Shown: one piece after another, positions 53,329 through 61,303 of the stretch
How the letters are laid out: each line of letters begins with the position of its first letter
How positions within the stretch are numbered: position 1 is the stretch's first letter
From: Butyrivibrio sp. AC2005
GTDB lineage: Bacteria; Bacillota; Clostridia; Lachnospirales; Lachnospiraceae
DNA: 64,000 nucleotides
Assembly (NCBI RefSeq): GCF_000424145.1
Contig: NZ_KE384138.1
Span: 134,319 to 198,318 of the forward strand
Direction of reading: 5' to 3'
Position numbers and translations under genes: made by a program
Notes under the pieces: model-generated
Database searches by the model: none
What the model was told of the DNA's origin: nothing
Seen by the model: the letters and a program-made list of their open reading frames with translations, nothing else

Positions 53329-54354
53329 TTACCAGGCTCCGCCTCCGTCACCTCCGCCACAATCGGACGAACCGCAGTCACCTCCGCCACCACCTGAATA
53401 GTCACTGCTATTCCAGCTATTGTACCCGGAGCCTTTCCCTCCGGAAGTCCCTCCGGAAATATAGCTCCATCCAATCAGGAGAATCACCCCAAACGTAGCC
53501 ATATGTTTCACTGAAAAAATAGTGGCAAGAAAATGCGTAACATCAACCAGCCTCAAATGACGTTTTTTATAATATCCATCCGGAAACCTTATCTGTAATC
53601 GCAGGAAATCTCCGGGCGCATACCCTTCTTCGCTACCTCTTATAATGTTATCCTGCAAGGTTCCGTTTATAACCTTATCTGCCATAGTATAAGATAAAAC
53701 TTTTCCCTTGCCTGGCTCAGTCTGTTTATAAACATTGTATATTATGTCAGACTCCTCAATATCAACCGGCAGTTCAATCTCCCAGGTCACCTTGCCAATA
53801 TTACGTCCCCAGCCCGTTCCTACAATATCAAATTCAAAAATATCATTTAATTCAAATTCATCCGGACTTAAAATTTCATATACATAGGATAGAGTATAGT
53901 GATGTATCCCCGTTATTGTCGTATTCTTATCTCCGATATAAACCTTTTTGTAGGTTTCTGCTCCTGATCCGCCGTACTCATCCTTTGCAATCCATGCAGG
54001 TGCATCAAGAGAGCTTACCCTAAGCCCCTTTACCTTAGCCGAAACCGCCTGCGAAGAATTCTCATAATGTATCACATGGTTCTCCAGAAACTGTCTCACA
54101 GGACCATGGTGTGGCGTCAAAAAATCATATTCAATATCCTGCGTCACATGATAGGTATTATCATCATCAACTTTCACTTTGACATCCAGACTGTTAATCC
54201 TGTAGCCTTCCCCTGTAATAGCTATTTCCCCGGATCTCTCTTCAAGGACATCATCACTCTTGCCATCATCTGCACAAACCGACTTCCCCATTGAAAAAAT
54301 GATTGCAGTACATATTAGAGCAGATAATAAAAATGTCTTTAAAACTTTTTTCAT
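53329..54354 (-). CDS. DUF2207 domain-containing membrane protein, short form
   Basis: 341 aa. Signal peptide (LLSALICTAIIFSMGKSVCA), an extracellular DUF2207 ectodomain (DVKVKVDDDNTYHVTQDIEYDF and on), one membrane segment near 295-315 (MATFGVILLIGWSYISG), then a Gly/Ser/Asp/Cys tail ending GGGGDCGSSDCGGGDGGGAW. Full-length relatives are nearly twice as long with a second membrane part and cytoplasmic region; here the Gly-rich end comes directly after the first membrane segment. Function of the family unknown. GGGGAAAAAGG ribosome site. Confidence 0.8.
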   Translation of the reverse strand: MKKVLKTFLLSALICTAIIFSMGKSVCADDGKSDDVLEERSGEIAITGEGYRINSLDVKVKVDDDNTYHVTQDIEYDFLTPHHGPVRQFLENHVIHYENSSQAVSAKVKGLRVSSLDAPAWIAKDEYGGSGAETYKKVYIGDKNTTITGIHHYTLSYVYEILSPDEFELNDIFEFDIVGTGWGRNIGKVTWEIELPVDIEESDIIYNVYKQTEPGKGKVLSYTMADKVINGTLQDNIIRGSEEGYAPGDFLRLQIRFPDGYYKKRHLRLVDVTHFLATIFSVKHMATFGVILLIGWSYISGGTSGGKGSGYNSWNSSDYSGGGGGDCGSSDCGGGDGGGAW

Positions 54355-54410
54355 CCTTTTTCCCCTTTCCCTATAGTTCCCCCAAAGATGAATTATAACA
54401 TATTAGCACT

Positions 54411-54455
54411 AAAAAACACTGCTATGATTGACCATATAATCAATTCATAGCAGTG
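54411..54455 (-). terminator. intrinsic terminator after the 193-aa secreted protein
   Basis: CACTGCTATGA (54417-54427) and TCATAGCAGTG (54445-54455) form a perfect 11-bp stem; TTTTTT follows on the minus strand. Confidence 0.9.
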
Positions 54456-54495
54456 CTTCTATTAGTCTATTTATCTACGGTAACAACTTCATTTA

Positions 54496-55077
54496 TTATT
54501 CCTGAATGGAAGCAATCATGCAAGTTGTTATTGCTGAATATCCATCGTCGGACATAGGAGAAAATGTAAATTCCAATACATAGCCGGAATCTGTTGTGAA
54601 GCTTACGCAGGTTGCATCTTTTCCGGTCATATCGTACATAACACCCGGCAGACCATTTACTGTAATGTCAGTAATTCCTGAAACCTCATTGTCATCTGCA
54701 AGAAATGCTTTATAATCCTCAAGAGTCATTCCGCCGGTATCTATATACATTATTGCCGCAACAGATTTCTTATCCTCTGTGGTATAGTAGCCAATATAAC
54801 CCTTCTGAATATCTTCTTCCGTCAATTCCTCAGGTTGCATCAAATTGGGAATCCACATCTGGCAATCCACTCCGTCAAACGTAACGAACCTTCCTGCGCC
54901 AATGAGTTCTTCCGATCCTTCCTGAGAAGTAACAGCATCCCAGGTAATATCGGTAGTTCCCAAATTTTCCTCTACGACATTTCCCCTTGCCATAGCTGTA
55001 ACGGGAGTGAGCGTCATACTCACAGCGGCCACTGTAGCCATAATAACATTGAGTTTACTGATCATTTTCCTAATCAT
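54496..55077 (-). CDS. secreted protein of unknown function
   Basis: 193 aa from the ATG at 55077 (GGAGGGACTGCCT upstream). Signal peptide (residues 1-29) ending TAMA. Mature part begins RGNVVEENLG and holds repeated YYTTEDKKSVAAIMYID and VSFTTDSGYVLEF strands, so a beta-rich extracellular protein. No motif of a known enzyme. Confidence 0.65.
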   Translation of the reverse strand: MIRKMISKLNVIMATVAAVSMTLTPVTAMARGNVVEENLGTTDITWDAVTSQEGSEELIGAGRFVTFDGVDCQMWIPNLMQPEELTEEDIQKGYIGYYTTEDKKSVAAIMYIDTGGMTLEDYKAFLADDNEVSGITDITVNGLPGVMYDMTGKDATCVSFTTDSGYVLEFTFSPMSDDGYSAITTCMIASIQE

Positions 55078-55238
55078 AGGCAGTCCCTCCAAATAAAAAC
55101 TACACACTAAGAAACATGCCCCCAAACTTCCTCCGGTGCGATAACCTTCACACCTATCTGCCAATCATTATACAAAAGCAGCATTAATCCCTTATTAACA
55201 CTTTATAAAAACTATATTAATTTAATCCATTAAGTTCA

Positions 55239-55850
55239 TTACAGACTCAAAGTAACAAGCATACCGTTACCCGGCAGTTCTGAGGTGGAATAGTTACCAG
55301 GCACGAGCTCCTTTATTTCATCAGGGACAATTGCAAAGGGTTCCACCGCAAGCGCTGCTCCATCCTTAATATTTTCGAGTGTATCTATATCATCCGAAAG
55401 CTCAAGGCAGGTTTGAATAATATCAACAAAAGGAAGCTCCCATAGTTTCTTTGAAAGTTCAATTAAAGAATCTGTTTTCTTTCTGTCATAAGTTATTTTT
55501 CCATCCCTTATTTCCAGCAGCTCATCCTCGGGAATAATGATATGCAGCGTAAATATCCCTTCCTCCGGCCTGTTTATAATAAATGACCTGACTTCTGAAA
55601 AAACACCAAAATCATACATGAGCTGGATATAGTCGTTATCTGAATTTTCATCATAGCCAAGTTCAAAATTCTCTTCTAATTTCTTCTGATTGGTCTCTAT
55701 GATTTCTTCATAGGACATATCCATGGATTGCCAATAGCCGTAGGTGAATTTCATTCCTGCAATCGTCAGCACTTCATAAAAATCCTTTAGAATTGTTCCA
55801 TAAATATTGTCTCTGTTACATTCTGAAACTATAGAAAAATATGCCGGCAT
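55239..55850 (-). CDS. hypothetical cytoplasmic protein, 203 aa
   Basis: No family recognised. Soluble, acidic, alpha/beta pattern (FTYGYWQSMDMSYEEII, FTLHIIIPEDELL). Starts 13 bases after the lipoprotein gene upstream (AGGAGAGAAAA ribosome site), so the two form an operon and may act together. Confidence 0.6.
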   Translation of the reverse strand: MPAYFSIVSECNRDNIYGTILKDFYEVLTIAGMKFTYGYWQSMDMSYEEIIETNQKKLEENFELGYDENSDNDYIQLMYDFGVFSEVRSFIINRPEEGIFTLHIIIPEDELLEIRDGKITYDRKKTDSLIELSKKLWELPFVDIIQTCLELSDDIDTLENIKDGAALAVEPFAIVPDEIKELVPGNYSTSELPGNGMLVTLSL

Positions 55851-55863
55851 TTTTCTCTCCTGA

Positions 55864-56370
55864 TTACTGATATAAAGATCCGCTTAATTCTATGTTATAA
55901 ATAAAATCCGAACCAAAAAGGTCCTCGAAGGATTTTAGAATCTCCGCTCTTATTTTGGGCTCATTATCCCTTATCTCATCGAGGGTTGTAGCAGATATTA
56001 CTGTCGATATCTTTGATTTTATAACGTCCTCATAAGTCCTGAATCCGCCCTTACTGACAAAGCTTTCATAGCCCTTGGAAGACTTATCAAGATATAACAC
56101 AAAGCTTGTAAGTAAGTAATGATTTTTCCCGGATCCGTCATCCTTAAGCGAAAAGGTCATGTCCTGAATTGAATAGGTCTCCATGTCATCTACAGACACC
56201 TCTTTTGCAGGAATCGTGCCGGCATCTACGTCCTCCAGATTCAACGTAACTGTGTAACCGGCATCTTCAAGTACGCGTTTAGCGGTTTCTATATCCATCG
56301 TTCTTGACTTTGCACATCCTGCAAGTCCAAGTACCATAATCGGCACTAATACTAAATATGCTCTTTTCAT
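55864..56370 (-). CDS. small lipoprotein of unknown function
   Basis: 168 aa. Lipobox LAGC (Cys19) after a short signal peptide. Mature part MDIETAKRVLEDAGYTVTL opens like many small Firmicutes lipoproteins that begin with a helix and a beta-strand. No domain recognised. GGGAGGGAACT ribosome site. Confidence 0.65.
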   Translation of the reverse strand: MKRAYLVLVPIMVLGLAGCAKSRTMDIETAKRVLEDAGYTVTLNLEDVDAGTIPAKEVSVDDMETYSIQDMTFSLKDDGSGKNHYLLTSFVLYLDKSSKGYESFVSKGGFRTYEDVIKSKISTVISATTLDEIRDNEPKIRAEILKSFEDLFGSDFIYNIELSGSLYQ

Positions 56371-56440
56371 AGTTCCCTCCCGTTAATATCCTCAATTATT
56401 ATAGCAGATGTCCCTGTTTTTTATCACATGGGATATACAT

Positions 56441-56644
56441 GATGTAGGTGTCAAAAGTACCTTTTGACACCATATGATATACGAATTGCTCCATGACTAA
56501 AGTCATGGAGCAATTCTACAAATATTCGGAAACCGCTAATTTACTGCGTAAATTGCTTATTCCTCATATTTGTTCGGGTCATAAAGTCAAAATGCTTAAC
56601 ATGCAAGCATGTACGCATTTTTGACTTTTGACACCTATATCATA
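56441..56644. repeat. 173-bp structured dispersed element, copy 2, with flanking inverted repeats
   Basis: Core 56472-56644 matches the element at 13194-13366. Here the first hairpin is a perfect 16-bp stem (GAATTGCTCCATGACT/AGTCATGGAGCAATTC). A 17-base inverted repeat, GATGTAGGTGTCAAAAG (56441-56457) with CTTTTGACACCTATATC (56625-56641), brackets it with one mismatch, and GGTGTCAAAAG/CTTTTGACACC also forms a left hairpin. Copy 1 lacks this left repeat. Together with the terminator to its right it fills most of the 360-base gap 56371-56730. Confidence 0.85.
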
Positions 56645-56648
56645 TACA

Positions 56649-56690
56649 TAAAAAAGAGGAATTCCTCCGCTATATGGAAGAATTCCTCTT
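56649..56690 (-). terminator. intrinsic terminator after the 187-aa secreted protein
   Basis: AAGAGGAATTC (56654-56664) and GAATTCCTCTT (56680-56690) form a perfect 11-bp stem; TTTTTTATG follows on the minus strand. Confidence 0.88.
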
Positions 56691-56730
56691 AATAGTTTTA
56701 TTTGCTTACTCTTTTAGAGTACATGCCACA

Positions 56731-57294
56731 TTACTGTCCCTGGAAGAAATCTTTATAAGATGTATGAGAATCCAATCCAAGAGATCCGCCATCAAGCATA
56801 TAGAAATCTGTATCAGAAGCATTGAAAACCATCACGAATTTTCTATCGTTGATCTTAATAATTCTCTTCGGTGTGCAGAATACTTTTCCATGTAAGGAAA
56901 TAAATACAGGATTCGCAGGCATTGTGAAGCCTTCCTTTACATCAAATGTAACGCCGGCTTCTGAGATACCTGTAGGAAGAGTAATGTGAAAAGCACCAAC
57001 AATATTAGCACCAAGCTTATCAGCAATCTTCATAGCTGTTCCTGTATAAATAGGATTAACATGAGTAATAACCGCTGTCATTCCGGTTACATCATCCTTA
57101 CCCTGCTTAACATCGCCAACACCTGTAGAAACAGGAATAAATGTATCGTGCTCAACCCACTCAGCCCCAAGAACTGCATTGTTCTCAAGCTCTCCGGGAA
57201 CAACTCTGTCAGGGCACTGCGGAGCAGCGCTGGCTGAAATAGTCATTGCACAAAGCATAGTAGCTGCCATAAGAATTGAAAGTTTTCTCTTCAT
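56731..57294 (-). CDS. secreted protein of unknown function
   Basis: 187 aa from the ATG at 57294 (GGAGGTAATGTTA upstream), the upstream ATG at 57309 being part of the ribosome site. Signal peptide (MKRKLSILMAATMLCAMTISAS). The mature part, from APQCPDRVVPGELENN, has a beta-rich pattern and ends SHTSYKDFFQG. No domain recognised. Similar in style to other small secreted proteins of Lachnospiraceae. Confidence 0.65.
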   Translation of the reverse strand: MKRKLSILMAATMLCAMTISASAAPQCPDRVVPGELENNAVLGAEWVEHDTFIPVSTGVGDVKQGKDDVTGMTAVITHVNPIYTGTAMKIADKLGANIVGAFHITLPTGISEAGVTFDVKEGFTMPANPVFISLHGKVFCTPKRIIKINDRKFVMVFNASDTDFYMLDGGSLGLDSHTSYKDFFQGQ

Positions 57295-57414
57295 TAACAT
57301 TACCTCCATAAGAAACGTATAAGATTAATACTGTAACAACTTCACTATGTAACATCATATCCGATATTAGTAAAGATACCGTATAAAAAGGATAAAGATT
57401 TTATTAAAACTAAG

Positions 57415-57927
57415 TCAGTCTACAGTATGCCTTGACCACGCCACAGCACCGCACAGGGTGCAGCCATAACGGCGGTAGTTTCTTGTAAATTTGGAGTCAC
57501 GTTTTCTGTATATTTTCGCACCGCATCCCTTGCAGGTAAAAACATATTTGATAGCCATTGGCTTGCTCTTATAATCTTCCACACCTTTTTCGCTTCCCTT
57601 GGTTATGCGCTTTATATTGTATCCGTAGGTGCGGTTCATTATATCGGCATAGTGCTTCCAGCTTCCCGAGTGCTTCATACTGTCCTTGCAGGTATGAAGA
57701 ATCTCATGGATCATTGTCTCAAGCACAGCCTTTTCAGGTATCCTGTCATCAGTGAGGAGCGTAGATGAAATCTGAATTGCATAGGTTCCGTCAATGTTCT
57801 TTTTGCATTGTCCCCACCTGGTCTTTGCTCTTTTGTTTATCTCCCAGGATACTATGTTACCTATCTGAATTCCTGCATTTTTAATATCATTAAGACTCTT
57901 TTCTTTTAATGCTTCAAAATCTTTCAT
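57415..57927 (-). CDS. SprT-like zinc metalloprotease-fold protein
   Basis: 170 aa. SprT-like domain: MIHEILHTCKDSMKHSG supplies the HExxH zinc motif (HEILH), preceded by KTRWGQCKKN. A C-terminal zinc ribbon follows (CKGCGAK, then CTLCGAVA). Family members degrade or bind chromatin proteins; in bacteria the role is unclear. No strong ribosome site before the ATG. Confidence 0.85.
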   Translation of the reverse strand: MKDFEALKEKSLNDIKNAGIQIGNIVSWEINKRAKTRWGQCKKNIDGTYAIQISSTLLTDDRIPEKAVLETMIHEILHTCKDSMKHSGSWKHYADIMNRTYGYNIKRITKGSEKGVEDYKSKPMAIKYVFTCKGCGAKIYRKRDSKFTRNYRRYGCTLCGAVAWSRHTVD

Positions 57928-57975
57928 GAGTTACTTTTTTCTTTCTTTTTATCTCTATCAATAATAGACGCATTA

Positions 57976-59250
57976 TCATTTCGTTTCCAATGCTGTCCCT
58001 TTAGATCTGGCAATTCTTGCAAGGTCCTCATATTCTTTTTTTTCACGCATTACACCATATCCGCTGACTTCCTTCACACGGATTTCCCCGTCAGGAGTAT
58101 TGACCACTTTTTCTTCGCGGTGCAGAATGTAGCGCTTACAAAGATTTTCACGAATCCCGATTGTGGTTGTGTGTTTAAAAATCTTTCTTACAAATTCCTG
58201 CTTTTGATTTTCCTTACACAGGACCGTAAGCATGGTTCCGGGGCGGTTTTTCTTCATTCCGATTGGAGTTGTGAAAACATCAAGCGCTCCCTCTTCCATC
58301 AGGCGCTCTGTTGCAAAACCAATGGCTTCAGGTGTCATGTCATCGAGATTGCATACAAGCTCTGATATTACGTCCGTCAGCTCATCAGAAGCTTCATCGT
58401 CGCAGTTTCCAAGCATAGTTCTCACACAGTTCGCCTGGGCGAAATCCTTTTTACCCATTCCATAACCAATCTTTTCCACACTCATAACAGGCTGACTTCC
58501 AAATCCGTCAGCAAAATATTTAATGAGTGCCGCTCCTGTCGGAGTACAAAGTTCTCCCTTTACATCTCCGCTGTAGCTTGGGATTCCGTTAAGCAGAAGC
58601 GCTGTTGCAGGTGCCGGAACAGGAAGAATTCCATGTGCACATTTTACCTGACCGCTGCCCACATGTATAGGTGATGCTATTACCTTCTGGGGTGCAAGCT
58701 CGTGCATAATGAGACATGCTGCTGCAATATCAGCGATCGCATCCATCGTTCCCACTTCATGAAAATGTACTTCGGTAACCTCACGGCCATGAACCTTACT
58801 CTCTGCTTCAGCTATAAGCTTGTATACGTTCATGATATCAGACTTAACTGATTCAGGTATATTGAGTTTCCTTACAATATCCTCTATGTCCGATAAATGT
58901 CTGTGATGATGTGAGTGGGTATGGGCATGGTCATGATCGTGCTCATGGCTGTGCTCGTGATTATGTTCATGCTCATGATTATGCTTGTGCTCATGGCTGT
59001 GGTCATACTCATGACTGTGCTCGTGATCGACATCCTCACTTACTTCTTCCTCGCCATTTACTTTTACAGCAAGATGGCTTCCCACAATACCGCATTTTTC
59101 ACTCTTTTCCAACGAAAATGTAACTCCGGGAATCTCCATTTCCGAAAGCATATTCATCATCTCTTCGCGATTGTCGCACAGCTCAAGAAGCGCTGCAGAT
59201 AACATATCTCCTGCAACTCCCATTTTACATTCTATGTATAAAGTTTTCAT
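57976..59250 (-). CDS. larC: LarC, nickel-pincer-cofactor nickel insertase, single-frame
   Basis: 424 aa. CTP-dependent cyclometallase that inserts nickel into the pincer cofactor of lactate racemase-type enzymes. Starts TLYIECKMGVAGDMLSAAL (family signature), with HFHEVGTMDAIADI and PTGAALIKYFADGFG; C-terminal LarC2 region ends VSGYGVMREKKEYEDL. A histidine-rich metal-storage insert (residues 76-118) has 22 His in 43 residues. In some lactobacilli larC is made by a programmed frameshift; here it is one intact frame. No larB, larE or racemase lies within the window. Confidence 0.92.
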   Translation of the reverse strand: MKTLYIECKMGVAGDMLSAALLELCDNREEMMNMLSEMEIPGVTFSLEKSEKCGIVGSHLAVKVNGEEEVSEDVDHEHSHEYDHSHEHKHNHEHEHNHEHSHEHDHDHAHTHSHHHRHLSDIEDIVRKLNIPESVKSDIMNVYKLIAEAESKVHGREVTEVHFHEVGTMDAIADIAAACLIMHELAPQKVIASPIHVGSGQVKCAHGILPVPAPATALLLNGIPSYSGDVKGELCTPTGAALIKYFADGFGSQPVMSVEKIGYGMGKKDFAQANCVRTMLGNCDDEASDELTDVISELVCNLDDMTPEAIGFATERLMEEGALDVFTTPIGMKKNRPGTMLTVLCKENQKQEFVRKIFKHTTTIGIRENLCKRYILHREEKVVNTPDGEIRVKEVSGYGVMREKKEYEDLARIARSKGTALETK

Positions 59251-59265
59251 GCTATTTCCTTTCTC

Positions 59266-60033
59266 TCACTTATCGGAATATATTTTTTTCTTCTGCTGAT
59301 GCCCAACCATCGTAATAAGCAGACTCTCGGGAATAAAATGCTGAAAAGCTATAGCCAGCTTCATCCTAAGCGTCGGCACAATAACTGTTTTCCTCTTTCT
59401 CATTCCTTGAAGACACTCGGAGACGCACTTCCTGGCAGATATTCCCTTTAATGCAAATATCACATCAGCGTTGCTGTTAAATTCAGTATCCACAGGTCCG
59501 GGACACAGACAGCAGACATACAGGTTACTGCCCTGCTCTTTCAGCTCTCTGGCCACTGCCTTGGTAAGGGATACAGCATAAGCTTTGGAGGCATAGTATG
59601 TAGCCATGTAGGGACCTGCAGGCAGAAGTCCTGCTGAGGACGCCACGTTGAGAATCGTTCCCTTCCCCTGCTTTTTCATTTTCATAAGGACACCTTTAAA
59701 CAGTATATGCATCGCAATATCATTGACGCGGATCATTGAAATTTCCTTATCCACATCTGTTTCAAAAAAATTCCCCGCTGTGCCAAATCCTGCATTATTT
59801 ATGAAAACATCTATGTGTTCATCTTCAATTTCTTTCAGGAGCTTTTTGCACTGCTCTTTCTCTGATAAATCCGTCGTAATTATTCTGCATTTTTCACCCA
59901 GCGTTTTCTGCATGGCAAGAAGCCTGTCATAGCGACGACCTGTTAATATCAATCTGTATCCTTTTGATGCAAAGGCCTTAGCGAATTCATTTCCGATTCC
60001 TGAGGTTGCTCCGGTAATAAAAACAGTTTTCAT
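59266..60033 (-). CDS. short-chain dehydrogenase/reductase
   Basis: 255 aa. Rossmann fold with TGATSGIGNEF at the start, the catalytic pattern VASSAGLLP (Ser) and YYASKAYAVS (Tyr, Lys), and CPGPVDTEF. NAD(P)-dependent oxidoreductase, classical type; substrate unknown. GTGGAGAACCCATC ribosome site. It ends with a basic tail and diverges from the metallophosphoesterase gene. Confidence 0.92.
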   Translation of the reverse strand: MKTVFITGATSGIGNEFAKAFASKGYRLILTGRRYDRLLAMQKTLGEKCRIITTDLSEKEQCKKLLKEIEDEHIDVFINNAGFGTAGNFFETDVDKEISMIRVNDIAMHILFKGVLMKMKKQGKGTILNVASSAGLLPAGPYMATYYASKAYAVSLTKAVARELKEQGSNLYVCCLCPGPVDTEFNSNADVIFALKGISARKCVSECLQGMRKRKTVIVPTLRMKLAIAFQHFIPESLLITMVGHQQKKKIYSDK

Positions 60034-60060
60034 GATGGGTTCTCCACTCGATCTCTCTTC

Positions 60061-60086
60061 TTCAATTTTACTAAATTAAAATTGAA
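60061..60086. promoter_or_regulatory. 10-bp perfect palindrome between divergent genes
   Basis: TTCAATTTTA-CTAAAT-TAAAATTGAA lies 28 bases upstream of the SDR start and about 100 bases upstream of the metallophosphoesterase start, a fitting place for an operator acting on both. A TATAAT for the plus-strand gene lies at about 60146. Confidence 0.45.
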
Positions 60087-60184
60087 AAAGCCTATTTCTG
60101 ATATTATATCATTGAAGCAATTAATATACTTGTTTAGAATGAGTTATAATTACAAAAAAGCAGTTTTTACAGAGGAAAAAAATC

Positions 60185-61303
60185 ATGTTTATATGGTTAT
60201 TACTTTTGATATTGGCGCTGTCACTCGTATCAGTCGGCGCGATATATATGACAGTACAGGTTTCGAAATTCAGCATAATGAGGCGGTCAAAAGAAAAAAA
60301 CCGCTTCCTGGGGTATATTTTTTCATTTCTTATAATTGCCGTATGCTTTGCAGCAGTATGCTTTTTTATGTCAGTTGTTGACGCTGTTGTGGTGTTATTA
60401 AGCACCCTTATGTTCTTTTTGCTATTTGGAATTATCGGCAGGATTATTGGAAAAATCAGACATAAGGACTACAAGAATTATAACGGCAAAAATCTCATCG
60501 GTGCGCTCGCTCTCATTGCTTCTGTGATATATCTTTGTATCTCTTATTATCTCTGCGTCAATATATGGCAGACAAGGTACGACCTGCACACGGATAAGGA
60601 TCCCGGTTCACTGAAAATTGCCATGTTCGCGGATTCCCACGTAGGAACCACCTTTGATGGTGATGGTTTTTATGAAAAAATGAAGATGATCGAACAGGAA
60701 AATCCCGATATTCTGTTGATTCCGGGAGATATGGTCGATGACTGGACCACTAAGGAAAACATGATAAAATCCTGTGAAGCACTGGGCAAACTTAATATAA
60801 AATACGGTGTCTACTTTTCATTTGGAAATCATGATGAGGGCTATTACGAAGACCGAAACTTTTCAGGAACAGATCTTAGAAATGCCCTGAAGGAAAACGG
60901 CGTTCATATCCTTGAGGATGAGTATGAGCTCATTGATAACAGATTCTATATCGTAGGAAGGCGCGACAAAAGTATGGGGTCAAGACAATCCATGGAGGAA
61001 CTCCTGTCAGATCTTGACACCTCTAAATATATTGTCGTTCTTGATCATCAGCCTGCTGACTACGATGCTGAGGCAGCAGCCGGCGCTGACCTTGTAGTAT
61101 CCGGTCACACCCACGGCGGACAGCTGATTCCCCTCACCTACCTGGGGGAATGGTCTGGCGTCAATGACGCAACCTATGGCCATAAGAAGATTAACGGAAC
61201 CGACTTTATAGTAACCTCTGGCATCTCCGACTGGGCAATCAAATTTAAATCCGGCACCAAATCAGAATATGTAATCATTACTGTAAACTCTGATCCAGGC
61301 TAA
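60185..61303 (+). CDS. membrane metallophosphoesterase
   Basis: 372 aa. Three or four N-terminal membrane segments (residues 1-130), then a calcineurin-like phosphoesterase domain on the outside or inside face with the metal ligands in FADSHVG, IPGDMVDD, FGNHDEGYY, and VVSGHTHGGQ. Like YkuE/YaeI proteins, which cleave UDP- or lipid-phosphate bonds. AGAGGAAAAAAATC ribosome site. Its TAA overlaps the stop of the converging gene by four bases. Confidence 0.88.
   Translation: MFIWLLLLILALSLVSVGAIYMTVQVSKFSIMRRSKEKNRFLGYIFSFLIIAVCFAAVCFFMSVVDAVVVLLSTLMFFLLFGIIGRIIGKIRHKDYKNYNGKNLIGALALIASVIYLCISYYLCVNIWQTRYDLHTDKDPGSLKIAMFADSHVGTTFDGDGFYEKMKMIEQENPDILLIPGDMVDDWTTKENMIKSCEALGKLNIKYGVYFSFGNHDEGYYEDRNFSGTDLRNALKENGVHILEDEYELIDNRFYIVGRRDKSMGSRQSMEELLSDLDTSKYIVVLDHQPADYDAEAAAGADLVVSGHTHGGQLIPLTYLGEWSGVNDATYGHKKINGTDFIVTSGISDWAIKFKSGTKSEYVIITVNSDPG

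Noticed and set aside
57976..59250. LarC programmed frameshift
   Set aside because: The reading frame is continuous from the LarC1 to the LarC2 part, so no frameshift is needed.
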